This document shows positions 23,589-30,423 of a stretch of DNA of 34,335 nucleotides, one piece after another. This stretch comes from Actinomycetota bacterium (GTDB lineage Bacteria > Actinomycetota > Thermoleophilia > Gaiellales > Gaiellaceae), in contig VAWR01000142.1 of the NCBI GenBank assembly GCA_005885245.1, positions 1 through 34,335 on the forward strand. Direction: 5' to 3'. Position numbers and translations under genes: made by a program. The notes below the pieces were generated by a model, which was not told the DNA's origin, did not search any database, and was given only the letters and a program-made list of their open reading frames with translations. Position 1 is the first letter of the stretch. The number at the start of each line of letters is the position of its first letter.

Positions 23589-24302
23589 GTGCCTCGGGCC
23601 GTCGTTTGCCTCCCCACCTACAACGAGCTCGAGAATCTCGAGCCGATGCTGCGCGCGCTCGGGGAAAAGGGCGTGCGCGTTCTCGTGATCGACGACAACT
23701 CGCCGGACGGGACCGGAGAACTCGCCGAGCGACTCGCCGCCGAGCTCGACTACGTGGAGGTCCTGCATCGCGAGCGAAAGGAGGGGCTCGGGCCCGCGTA
23801 CCTAGCAGGCTTCCACCATGCGCTCGCCGGCGATGCCGAGCTCATCCTCGAGATGGACTGCGACTTCTCGCATGATCCCGCCGACGTCCCCCGCCTCATC
23901 GGTGCGGTGGAGAGCGGCGCCGATCTCGCGCTCGGGTCGCGCTACGTCGAGGGCGGCACGGTCCGCAACTGGGGCCTCCTCCGACGAATCGTGTCGGCCG
24001 GCGGCTCGTTCTATGCACGCGTGCTGCTCGGAGTTCGGGTGCACGACCTGACCGGGGGCTTCAAGTGCTATCGCCGCACCGTGCTGGAGGCGATCGACCT
24101 CGACGTCATCCACTCGAAGGGCTACGCGTTCCAGATCGAGACGACCTACCGCGCGCTCCGCGCCGGCTTCCACGTCGTCGAGATTCCGATCACGTTTGCG
24201 GATCGTGAGGTCGGCGGCTCCAAGATGTCGAAGGGGATCGTCGCCGAGGCGATCTGGAAGGTGCCGGCGCTACGGCTCGCGGCCTTGCGAGCAAAGCTCT
24301 AG
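23589..24302 (+). CDS. Polyprenyl-phosphate mannosyltransferase-like GT2 glycosyltransferase
   Basis: A 237-aa cytoplasmic-face enzyme of the Dpm1/Ppm1 type, which moves mannose or glucose from a nucleotide sugar to polyprenyl phosphate for wall glycan or protein glycosylation. Motifs in order: VVCLPTYNELENL at the N-terminus, VIDDNSPDGTGE, EMDCDFSHDP (the DxD-type site), LALGSRYVEGG, LTGGFKCYRR and FQIETTYRALRAG. There are no membrane segments after the catalytic domain, as in stand-alone bacterial enzymes. The frame is open from 23325, but the GTG at 23589 directly precedes the first motif; the upstream part lies antisense to polX. The sugar is not certain. Confidence 0.85.
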   Translation: MPRAVVCLPTYNELENLEPMLRALGEKGVRVLVIDDNSPDGTGELAERLAAELDYVEVLHRERKEGLGPAYLAGFHHALAGDAELILEMDCDFSHDPADVPRLIGAVESGADLALGSRYVEGGTVRNWGLLRRIVSAGGSFYARVLLGVRVHDLTGGFKCYRRTVLEAIDLDVIHSKGYAFQIETTYRALRAGFHVVEIPITFADREVGGSKMSKGIVAEAIWKVPALRLAALRAKL

Positions 24303-24306
24303 TCGC

Positions 24307-24312
24307 TACTCT
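24307..24312 (+). promoter_or_regulatory. -10 element of the thioredoxin gene (leaderless)
   Basis: TACTCT lies 7 nt before the GTG start, just after the stop of the upstream GT2 gene. There is no ribosome binding site. Confidence 0.4.
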
Positions 24313-24319
24313 GCGAAAC

Positions 24320-24643
24320 GTGTTCGAGGTCACCGACGCCACGTTCGAGCGGGACGTCCTGGGAGCGGACCTGCCCATCGTGCTCGACTTCTGGGCCCCG
24401 TGGTGCGGTCCGTGCAAAGCCGTCGAGCCGGTGCTCGAGCAGCTCGAGGCCGAGTCCCGCGGCCGAGTGGAGTTCGCCAGGCTGAACATCGACGAGAACC
24501 CCCTCACCGCGGCACGCTACGACGTGCTCTCGATCCCGACCGCAATCGTCTTCGACGGCGGGGAAGCAAAGACATCCCTCAGCGGGGCCAGGCCGCGCTC
24601 GCACTACGAGCGCGCACTAGCCGAAGTGCTCCCAGCCGCCTAG
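24320..24643 (+). CDS. Thioredoxin
   Basis: A 107-aa cytoplasmic disulfide reductase. The active site is FWAPWCGPCK (Cys29 and Cys32), followed by FARLNIDENP, the cis-proline loop LSIPTAIVF and the usual C-terminal helix. Length is typical. The GTG start has TACTCT 7 nt upstream and no ribosome binding site. The end overlaps the thiL end by 27 nt, tail to tail. It is not linked by function to its neighbours. Confidence 0.93.
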   Translation: MFEVTDATFERDVLGADLPIVLDFWAPWCGPCKAVEPVLEQLEAESRGRVEFARLNIDENPLTAARYDVLSIPTAIVFDGGEAKTSLSGARPRSHYERALAEVLPAA

Positions 24644-25432
24644 TTCGTACGGCTCGCCGCGCACGGCGAGCGCCACGCCGTCACCCTCCTCGCAACGACC
24701 GATCACCGCGAACGGGCCCGATTCCTCGACGGCCGCCAACAACTCGTAGTCCTCCCCGAACCCGAGATCGCGAAGCTCGGCGCCCTCCGCAAGCGGCACG
24801 CGGTCGAGTTCGATTGCGAGCCTGCACCCCGAGCGACGCGCAATGTGCGCCGCGTCAACCGCGAGCCCGTCCGAGAGATCGAGCATCGCATGCGCGTGGA
24901 CAGCGAGCTCCTTGCCTTCCCTGAGACGCAGCGGCGGGCGAAGGAAGGCCTGCTCGCGAAAGGCCGCACCGGCTCCCCCCAACGGCCCCGTGACGACGAG
25001 GAGGTCGCCTGCGCGCGCCCCCGCGCGACCGGGAACACGATCGGAACGCCCGACTGCGCCGACACTCAGGACGAGCCGCTCGGACTCGGTCGTGTCCCCG
25101 CCCAGCACCGGCACGCCGGTCTCGGCGATCCCCTCGTACAGCTGCACCACGTCGTCGACGACCGTGTCGCCGGGGGCGGCAAGCGTCACGACAAGACCCT
25201 CGGGATCAGCGCCGGACGCAGCCAGGTCGCTGAGATTGACCGCCGCGGCGCGCCAGCCGAGATCGCGCCAGGACAGCCATTCGAGCCGAAAATGGACGCC
25301 GTCGACGAGCGCGTCCTGGGTCACCACGAGCCCGCCCTCCAGTTGAGCGGCGTCGTTTCCGATCTCTCGCGCCAGACCGCGCCGCTCGAGCTCCGCGAGC
25401 AGCCCGAGCTCGCCGAGCTCAGAGAGCCGCAT
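24617..25432 (-). CDS. thiL: Thiamine-monophosphate kinase
   Basis: Phosphorylates thiamine monophosphate to thiamine diphosphate, the active cofactor. 271 aa, slightly short for the family. Seen in order: IGNDAAQL (usually GDDAA; Asn26 replaces the first Asp), TQDALVDGVHF, NLSDLAASGADP, LGGDTTES, LLVVTGPLGGAGAA, MLDLSDGLAVDA and GFGEDYELL. The fold and the other metal and nucleotide motifs are intact, so an active enzyme is likely despite the Asn. It is the last gene of the thi operon, overlapping the thiE end by 14 nt. The frame is open far upstream; the ATG at 25432 starts the usual MRLSELGELGLL. Confidence 0.9.
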   Translation of the reverse strand: MRLSELGELGLLAELERRGLAREIGNDAAQLEGGLVVTQDALVDGVHFRLEWLSWRDLGWRAAAVNLSDLAASGADPEGLVVTLAAPGDTVVDDVVQLYEGIAETGVPVLGGDTTESERLVLSVGAVGRSDRVPGRAGARAGDLLVVTGPLGGAGAAFREQAFLRPPLRLREGKELAVHAHAMLDLSDGLAVDAAHIARRSGCRLAIELDRVPLAEGAELRDLGFGEDYELLAAVEESGPFAVIGRCEEGDGVALAVRGEPYELGGWEHFG

Positions 25433-25979
25433 CGATTGCCGCGCGCAATCCGGCAGCAGCACGCGCCGCCCGGACGACCGCGACGCCGGTGGCGCCGGCC
25501 CGGATGCATTCGGCGGCGTTGGCCTCGTCGATGCCGCCGATTGCCACAACGGGACTCGAGACCGCCGCGCAGATCTCGCGCAAACCGTCGACACCGATCG
25601 CCGGATCCGCGTCGGCCTTCGAGGGCGTGGACCAGACCGGCCCCACGCCGAGATAGTCGGCCCCGTCGTCGGCGCTGCGCGCCTCCGCCAGGGTGGCTGC
25701 CGAGCGTCCAAGCAGGAGACCGTGCTCCTTCGCGCGAGCGGAGCCCGCATCGGCTCGTCCGAGATGTACGCCGTCGGCGCCAAGCATGAGCGCGGCCTCG
25801 ACGTCGTCGTTGACGACGAACGTGACCCCGTGACGCGCGCACAGGCTGCGCGTCGAGCGCCCACGCTCGACCACGTCAACCGTGGGAACATCCTTGAGCC
25901 GCCACTGCACGACGGTGGCTCCTCCCTCGATCGCAGCGCGGGCCGTGTCGAGATCTTCCACCAGGGCGTGCAACTTCAC
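25419..25979 (-). CDS. thiE: Thiamine-phosphate synthase
   Basis: Joins HMP diphosphate and thiazole phosphate to thiamine monophosphate. A 186-aa TIM barrel, a little shorter than usual because the N-terminal strand starts directly at KLHALVEDLD. Seen: VVQWRLKD (usually QLRxK), FVVNDDVEAALMLGADGVHLGR for diphosphate and metal binding, YLGVGPVWSTPSKADAD and VVAIGGIDEANA. The GTG start overlaps the thiM stop as GTGA. It depends on the ThiM and ThiD products made by the same operon. Confidence 0.9.
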   Translation of the reverse strand: MKLHALVEDLDTARAAIEGGATVVQWRLKDVPTVDVVERGRSTRSLCARHGVTFVVNDDVEAALMLGADGVHLGRADAGSARAKEHGLLLGRSAATLAEARSADDGADYLGVGPVWSTPSKADADPAIGVDGLREICAAVSSPVVAIGGIDEANAAECIRAGATGVAVVRAARAAAGLRAAIDAAL

Positions 25980-26785
25980 GAGATCCTCGCCCGTTCGTCA
26001 AGGGTTTCGGGGTCGAGCGCCGCGAGGGCGTCATACAACTCCACATGGAACGAACCCGGACCCCTCGCGGCGAGTGCGGCATCTTCCGCGGCAACTCCAA
26101 AGGCCGCGAGGGCCTCGGCAGCGGCCTCGAGCGGCGAATCGGGCTTCGCCGCGAGGAAGCAGCCGGTGATCGCGCTCGACATGCAACCGGTTCCGGTGAC
26201 AGCGGTAAGGAGCTCGTGCCCGTTCGCCACCGCCAGCACCCGGCGCCCGTCCGAGACATGGTCGACCGGGCCGGTGACCGACACCACGAGCGACAGGCTG
26301 CGCGCCGCGGCGCGCGCCAGATCGGCGGCCTCTCCGCCGACCTCGATCGATTCGACACCGCGCACCTCAGCGTTCACTCCGACAAGCGTCGCGACCTCAC
26401 CCTGGTTCCCGCGCAGCACCGCGACTCTCACCTCGTCGAGGATTCTCTTCACGGTATCGGTGCGATACCGAGTCGCCCCCGCGCCCACGGGGTCGAGTAC
26501 GACCGGTACTTCGCGGGCATTCGCGGCCTTGCCGGCGGCGAGCATCGCCTCGACCCAGTGAGGTGACAGCGTGCCGATGTTGAGCACGAGTGCCGACGCC
26601 AGAGCGACCATCTCCTCGACCTCTTCACGCGCGTGAGCCATGACCGGCAGAGCGCCGAGCGCGAGCGTCGCGTTCGCAGTCTCGTTCATGACGACGTAGT
26701 TGGTGATCTGATGGACGAGGGGCTTGCGCTCGCGCAAATCACGCAGTGTCTGTCCGGGAGCGACCCGAAGGCGAGCGACGCTCAT
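25976..26785 (-). CDS. thiM: Hydroxyethylthiazole kinase
   Basis: Phosphorylates the thiazole alcohol THZ, a salvage step. A 269-aa ribokinase-like enzyme: PLVHQITNYVVMNETAN is the substrate-binding start, ALPVMAHAREEVEEM follows, and LDPVGAGATRYRT and TGTGCMSSAITGCFLA carry the anion hole and catalytic residue region. Length is standard. The ATG overlaps the thiD stop as ATGA. Its presence next to thiD shows that the operon works from imported or recycled precursors. Confidence 0.95.
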   Translation of the reverse strand: MSVARLRVAPGQTLRDLRERKPLVHQITNYVVMNETANATLALGALPVMAHAREEVEEMVALASALVLNIGTLSPHWVEAMLAAGKAANAREVPVVLDPVGAGATRYRTDTVKRILDEVRVAVLRGNQGEVATLVGVNAEVRGVESIEVGGEAADLARAAARSLSLVVSVTGPVDHVSDGRRVLAVANGHELLTAVTGTGCMSSAITGCFLAAKPDSPLEAAAEALAAFGVAAEDAALAARGPGSFHVELYDALAALDPETLDERARIS

Positions 26786-27558
26786 GCGGCTCCCTGGAGG
26801 TGAAGGACATCGACCGGCCCGTCGCCTGCTCCGAGGTCGGCGAGGCCGGCACGCACCGCGGCCGAAGCGACGCGAGCCGCTTCACGCGCCGCCTCCTCGA
26901 GCGTCAGACCGCGGGCCAGGCCCGCGGCAAGCGTGGCCGAATGAGTACAACCCGCTCCGTGCGTGGCAGCGACGTCGTAACGCTCGTTGGGAAAGGCCAC
27001 GTGCTGCTCACCGTCAAAGAGATGGTCGGCGGCTTCGTCGCCGTGTCCGCCGGTCACGATCACGGCGGCTGCACCGCGTGCATGGATGCGTTCGGCGAGC
27101 TCGCCCGGTAACCCGGTCGCACCCGCGAGCACCTCGGCCTCGTGCAGATTCGGCGTGACCACGGTCGCCAGCGGAAACAGGCGCGAGACGAGTGCGTCCA
27201 CCGCATCTTCCCGGAGCAGCCTCGCGCCTGAGCTCGCCACCATCACCGGGTCGACCACCAGCGGGACTTCGCGGTCCTCGAGAAAGTCCGCCACGACTTC
27301 GATCAGCCGGCTCGAGAAGAGCATCCCCGTCTTGGCAGCATCGACGCCGATGTCGTCGAACACAGCCTCGAGCTGTGCGTGCACGAAGTCGGACGGTGCC
27401 TCGTGCACCGCGGTGACACCGGTCGTGTTCTGCGCCGTGAGCGCGACGATCGCGCTCATGCCGTAGCAGCCGGCTGCCGCGAACGCCTTCAGGTCGGCCT
27501 GGATCCCCGCTCCGCCGCCGGAATCCGAGCCGGCGATCGTCAAACAACGTGGAACCAA
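26782..27558 (-). CDS. thiD: Hydroxymethylpyrimidine/phosphomethylpyrimidine kinase
   Basis: Phosphorylates HMP twice to HMP diphosphate. 258 aa, with IAGSDSGGGAGIQADLK at the N-terminus, ALTAQNTTGV, GMLFSSRLIE, VVDPVMVASSG, VTPNLHEAE and the anion-hole region THGAGCTHSATLAAGLARG. The frame is open through the riboswitch, but the best start is a TTG at 27558, with GGGAGG only 3 nt upstream. It is the first gene of the operon thiD-thiM-thiE-thiL and is controlled by the TPP riboswitch. The weak TTG and close ribosome binding site suggest control at translation. Confidence 0.9.
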   Translation of the reverse strand: MVPRCLTIAGSDSGGGAGIQADLKAFAAAGCYGMSAIVALTAQNTTGVTAVHEAPSDFVHAQLEAVFDDIGVDAAKTGMLFSSRLIEVVADFLEDREVPLVVDPVMVASSGARLLREDAVDALVSRLFPLATVVTPNLHEAEVLAGATGLPGELAERIHARGAAAVIVTGGHGDEAADHLFDGEQHVAFPNERYDVAATHGAGCTHSATLAAGLARGLTLEEAAREAARVASAAVRAGLADLGAGDGPVDVLHLQGAA

Positions 27559-27570
27559 CTTCCTCCCTTC

Positions 27571-27603
27571 GCCGGTCGGCGGGCCAAGCCCGCCTGCGCC
27601 GGC
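27571..27603 (-). promoter_or_regulatory. Hairpin between the TPP riboswitch and thiD, likely expression platform
   Basis: A 7-bp inner stem (GGCGGGC/GCCCGCC, 3-nt loop) and a 5-bp outer stem (GCCGG/CCGGC) end 5 nt before the GGGAGG ribosome binding site. No T tract follows, so a translational switch is more likely than termination. Confidence 0.45.
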
Positions 27604-27631
27604 AACGCATTGCGCCTCTCGAGCGTCTCGT

Positions 27632-27704
27632 TCACTCCCTTCGCCGGTGCGAACCGGATCAGGTTCGACGGGTGTGATCTCAGCCCCGAAGGGCACCCCG
27701 GTTA
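27632..27704 (-). promoter_or_regulatory. TPP riboswitch (THI element)
   Basis: Minus-strand core motifs in the correct order and spacing: GGGGTGCC (27699-27692), GGCTGAGAT (27685-27677), GAACCTGATC (27666-27657) and a closing CGAAGGGAG (27643-27635). These are the conserved pyrimidine-sensing and pyrophosphate-sensing parts. The outer P1 stem looks weak. It lies upstream of thiD and should reduce thi operon expression when thiamine diphosphate is plentiful. Confidence 0.93.
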
Positions 27705-27712
27705 CCCCAGGC

Positions 27713-27718
27713 TACCAT
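27713..27718 (+). promoter_or_regulatory. -10 element of the helicase gene (leaderless)
   Basis: TACCAT lies 6 nt before the ATG at 27725, with no ribosome binding site. It is next to the 5' end of the divergent TPP riboswitch. Confidence 0.4.
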
Positions 27719-27724
27719 CGGCGA

Positions 27725-29968
27725 ATGGCCGTAGAGGCGGCGCTCTGGGACGATCTGCTCGAAGGCGAAGAGGTCGCGCACGTCACGACGCTCGCTTCGG
27801 CCGAGGCACAGACCGTCCCGCTGCCCGACGACCTCGAGCCCCGCCTGCACGAAGCACTCCCTCTATCCGAGCTCTACCTCCACCAGCGCGCAGCCTGGGA
27901 CGCAGCCCGGCGCGGCGAGCACGTGATCCTGGCCACGGGCACGGCATCCGGGAAGTCGCTCGGCTTCAACCTGCCGGTGCTGGACGCGATCGCCCGTGAA
28001 CCGAAGACCCGGGCGCTCTACCTCTACCCCACGAAGGCGTTGGCGCAGGACCAGGCGCGCTCGCTCGCGGAGCTGCACGCCCCGAACGTCCGCGCCGCGA
28101 TCTACGACGGCGACACCCCGACGGATCGTCGCCGGCAGATCCGCAAGTGGGCCAACGTCATTCTCACGAACCCGGACATGCTCCACGTGGGAGTTCTGCC
28201 GCACCACGACCGCTGGGCAGACGTCCTACACAACCTGCGCTACCTCGTCGTCGACGAGGCGCACGTCTATCGCGGCGTCTTCGGCTCGCATGTCGGCAAC
28301 GTGTTGCGCCGGCTCCTGCGCCTCGCCCACGTCTACGGAGCCGAGCCGCAGCTCTTGCTCGCCTCGGCGACGATCGCAAATCCCGGCGAGCTCGCCACAT
28401 CGCTGGCCGGCATCGAGGCGAGGGTCGTCGACAACGACACCGCGCCTCGAGCGGAGCGGGCCGTCGTCCTCTGGAATCCCGAGCTGCTCGACGCCGAGCT
28501 TGGCCTGCGTGCGAGTGCGCTCGGCGACGCGTCGAGGTTGCTCGCCGCGCTCGTCTCTCGCGGTCTGCGCACGATCTGCTTTGCCAAGAGCCGCAAGGCG
28601 GCGGAGCTCATCCACCGCTTCACGGTGGAACGCGTCGACGCGGAGACGGCCGCGTGCCTGGCCCCCTATCGAGCGGGCTACACGCCCGCACAGCGACGCG
28701 AGATCGAACGGCGGCTCGTGGCGGGCGAGCTGCTCGGCGTCTCGGCGACGGATGCGCTCGAGCTGGGGATCGACATCGGCCTGCTCGATTGCGCGATCTC
28801 GGTCGGCTTCCCGGGAACGGTGGCGTCTCTGCGCCAGCAATGGGGACGGGCCGGGCGCCGCAGCCGTGGCCTCGCCGTACTCGTCGCCAGCGAGGACGCC
28901 CTCGATCAGTACTTCATGCGCGAGCCGGATACGCTCCTCGACCGGCAGGTGGAGGCCGCGATCCTCGATCACGCCAACCCTCGAGTCCTCGACGGCCACG
29001 TCTGCGCGGCAGCCTTCGAGGCGCCGCTCGACGATGACGACCGCCCGACGCTCGGAGACGAGGCGCTCGAGCGCGCCGCCTTGCTCCCGGAGCTGAAGCG
29101 CACGAAGACGGGCTACGTCTGGGCGGGGCGCGAGTACCCGGCAGCCCGGTTCGGCCTGCGCTCGACGACGCCGGACACCTTCGCTGTGGTCGAAGCGCAG
29201 AGCGGCACCGTGCTGGGCCTCGTGGAGCGCGAGCGCGCGTACTCCACCGTCCACGAAGGTGCTGTGTACCTGCATCTCGGCGAGAGCTATCTGGTGCGAG
29301 AGCTCGACCTTCGCGCACGCGCGGCGGTCGTCACGCCGTACAAGGGCGACTACTACACCCAGGCGAAGAAGGAGACGAACACGGCCATCGAGGAGACCCT
29401 CCGGACAGAGCGCCGCTGCGGACTCGACCTCTGCTTCGGCCGCATCTCCGTCACGGAACGTGTCGTCGCGTACCAGAAGAAGTCGGTCCGCGACCAGTCC
29501 ACATTGGAGACGCTCCAGCTGGACCTGCCGGAGACGAGCTTCGAGACCGAGGCGATCTGGTACGTGCCGGAACCGGAACAGCTGACCGGCCTCGAAAGGA
29601 TGCCGACCCTCCTCGGGACGCTCCATGCGGCGGAGCACTCGATGATCGCGCTGCTCCCCCTGTGGGCGATGTGCGACCGGTGGGACATAGGCGGCCTCTC
29701 CACGAACATCCACTTTCAGACCGACGCACCGACAGTCTTCGTCTACGACGGGCATTCCGGAGGCGTCGGGATCACCGAGCGCGGCTTCAACGCCTTCGAG
29801 GGCTGGGTCGAGGACACGGCGCGCATGCTCGAGGGCTGCCCCTGCACCGGAGGCTGCCCGTCATGCGTCCAGAGCCCGAAGTGCGGCAACCTGAACGAGA
29901 TGCTCGACAAGGGCGGAGCGCTGACCCTCCTACGGAGAATGGCGGCGGCATCGACATCCGTGAGTTGA
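27725..29968 (+). CDS. DEAD/DEAH-box helicase with DUF1998 zinc-binding domain (MrfA/Hrq1-like)
   Basis: A 747-aa superfamily 2 DNA helicase. Walker A is ATGTASGKS (Lys77), motif II VVDEAHVY (Asp177-His180), motif III LLASATIANP, motif VI QQWGRAGRRSRG; DALELGIDIGLLD is typical of the Hrq1/YprA branch. The C-terminal DUF1998 region carries Cys705, 707, 711, 714 and 720 around CPCTGGCPSC. B. subtilis MrfA (YprA), of this build, repairs mitomycin-type damage with the nuclease MrfB; no MrfB is here. The ATG at 27725 follows TACCAT by 6 nt. The frame extends upstream through the riboswitch, but that part is not used. The stop overlaps the acetyltransferase start. Confidence 0.9.
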   Translation: MAVEAALWDDLLEGEEVAHVTTLASAEAQTVPLPDDLEPRLHEALPLSELYLHQRAAWDAARRGEHVILATGTASGKSLGFNLPVLDAIAREPKTRALYLYPTKALAQDQARSLAELHAPNVRAAIYDGDTPTDRRRQIRKWANVILTNPDMLHVGVLPHHDRWADVLHNLRYLVVDEAHVYRGVFGSHVGNVLRRLLRLAHVYGAEPQLLLASATIANPGELATSLAGIEARVVDNDTAPRAERAVVLWNPELLDAELGLRASALGDASRLLAALVSRGLRTICFAKSRKAAELIHRFTVERVDAETAACLAPYRAGYTPAQRREIERRLVAGELLGVSATDALELGIDIGLLDCAISVGFPGTVASLRQQWGRAGRRSRGLAVLVASEDALDQYFMREPDTLLDRQVEAAILDHANPRVLDGHVCAAAFEAPLDDDDRPTLGDEALERAALLPELKRTKTGYVWAGREYPAARFGLRSTTPDTFAVVEAQSGTVLGLVERERAYSTVHEGAVYLHLGESYLVRELDLRARAAVVTPYKGDYYTQAKKETNTAIEETLRTERRCGLDLCFGRISVTERVVAYQKKSVRDQSTLETLQLDLPETSFETEAIWYVPEPEQLTGLERMPTLLGTLHAAEHSMIALLPLWAMCDRWDIGGLSTNIHFQTDAPTVFVYDGHSGGVGITERGFNAFEGWVEDTARMLEGCPCTGGCPSCVQSPKCGNLNEMLDKGGALTLLRRMAAASTSVS

Positions 29969-30399
29969 CCGAGGCCGAGCTTCCGCTCGTCGATGCCCGC
30001 CTGCCGCTGCACCGTCTCGACAGCGCGCAGACCTACCTGGTCGCATGGGACGGAGACGAGCCGGTCGGGCACGCACACGTCTCCTGGACGGAGACGAAGC
30101 TCGGCGCACCCGAGATCCAGGACGTTTTCGTCCCGGAAGAGCTGCGCGGTCGCGGCATCGGCACGGAGCTCTCACGGGCCGCGGAACGACTGGCTCACGA
30201 GCGCGGGCACGGCCGGATCAGCATCAGCGCGAGCGTCGCGAACGAGGGTGCGCTCCGGCTGTATCGACGCCTGGGCTACCGGGACGCCGGCCTGGGGCCA
30301 CAGCGAGTAGCGGGCGCGATCCTCATCCGCGGGAAGGCCGTCGAGGTCGACGACACGCTCGTCTACCTGGTCAAGGAGATCGCCGCCGCTTCAACGTGA
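29965..30399 (+). CDS. GNAT-family N-acetyltransferase
   Basis: A protein of about 144 aa with a GNAT core: TYLVAWDGDEPVGHAHVSW, the acetyl-CoA loop VPEELRGRGIGTELSRAA (Q/RxxGxG/A form), then SASVANEGALRLYRRLGY. The substrate is unknown. The frame upstream is out of register with the helicase and has no ATG or GTG near, so I use the TTG at 29965, which overlaps the helicase stop as TTGA. An upstream ATC codon (IDIREL) would give a more usual GNAT N-terminus but is a rare start. It ends 24 nt before the NADH dehydrogenase gene. Confidence 0.8.
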   Translation: MTEAELPLVDARLPLHRLDSAQTYLVAWDGDEPVGHAHVSWTETKLGAPEIQDVFVPEELRGRGIGTELSRAAERLAHERGHGRISISASVANEGALRLYRRLGYRDAGLGPQRVAGAILIRGKAVEVDDTLVYLVKEIAAAST

Positions 30400-30410
30400 A
30401 GCCGTAACCG

Positions 30411-30416
30411 TAAGGT
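30411..30416 (+). promoter_or_regulatory. -10 element of the NADH dehydrogenase gene (leaderless)
   Basis: TAAGGT lies 7 nt before the GTG at 30424. A short palindrome GCTTCA-ACG-TGAAGC (30388-30402) sits where a -35 would be, over the stop of the upstream acetyltransferase gene. Confidence 0.4.
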
Positions 30417-30423
30417 TGGCTCC

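Noticed and set aside
23571-23768. N-terminal extension of polX to 23768
   Set aside because: It would run antisense to the GT2 start; the ATG at 23570 gives the normal PolX N-terminus.
27647-27724. N-terminal extension of the helicase frame through the TPP riboswitch
   Set aside because: The extension translates the riboswitch in antisense. The ATG at 27725 has a well-placed -10 box and gives a normal N-terminus.
28226-29755. Minus-strand open frame of 509 codons in the helicase gene
   Set aside because: No recognisable domain; the opposite strand has complete helicase motifs.
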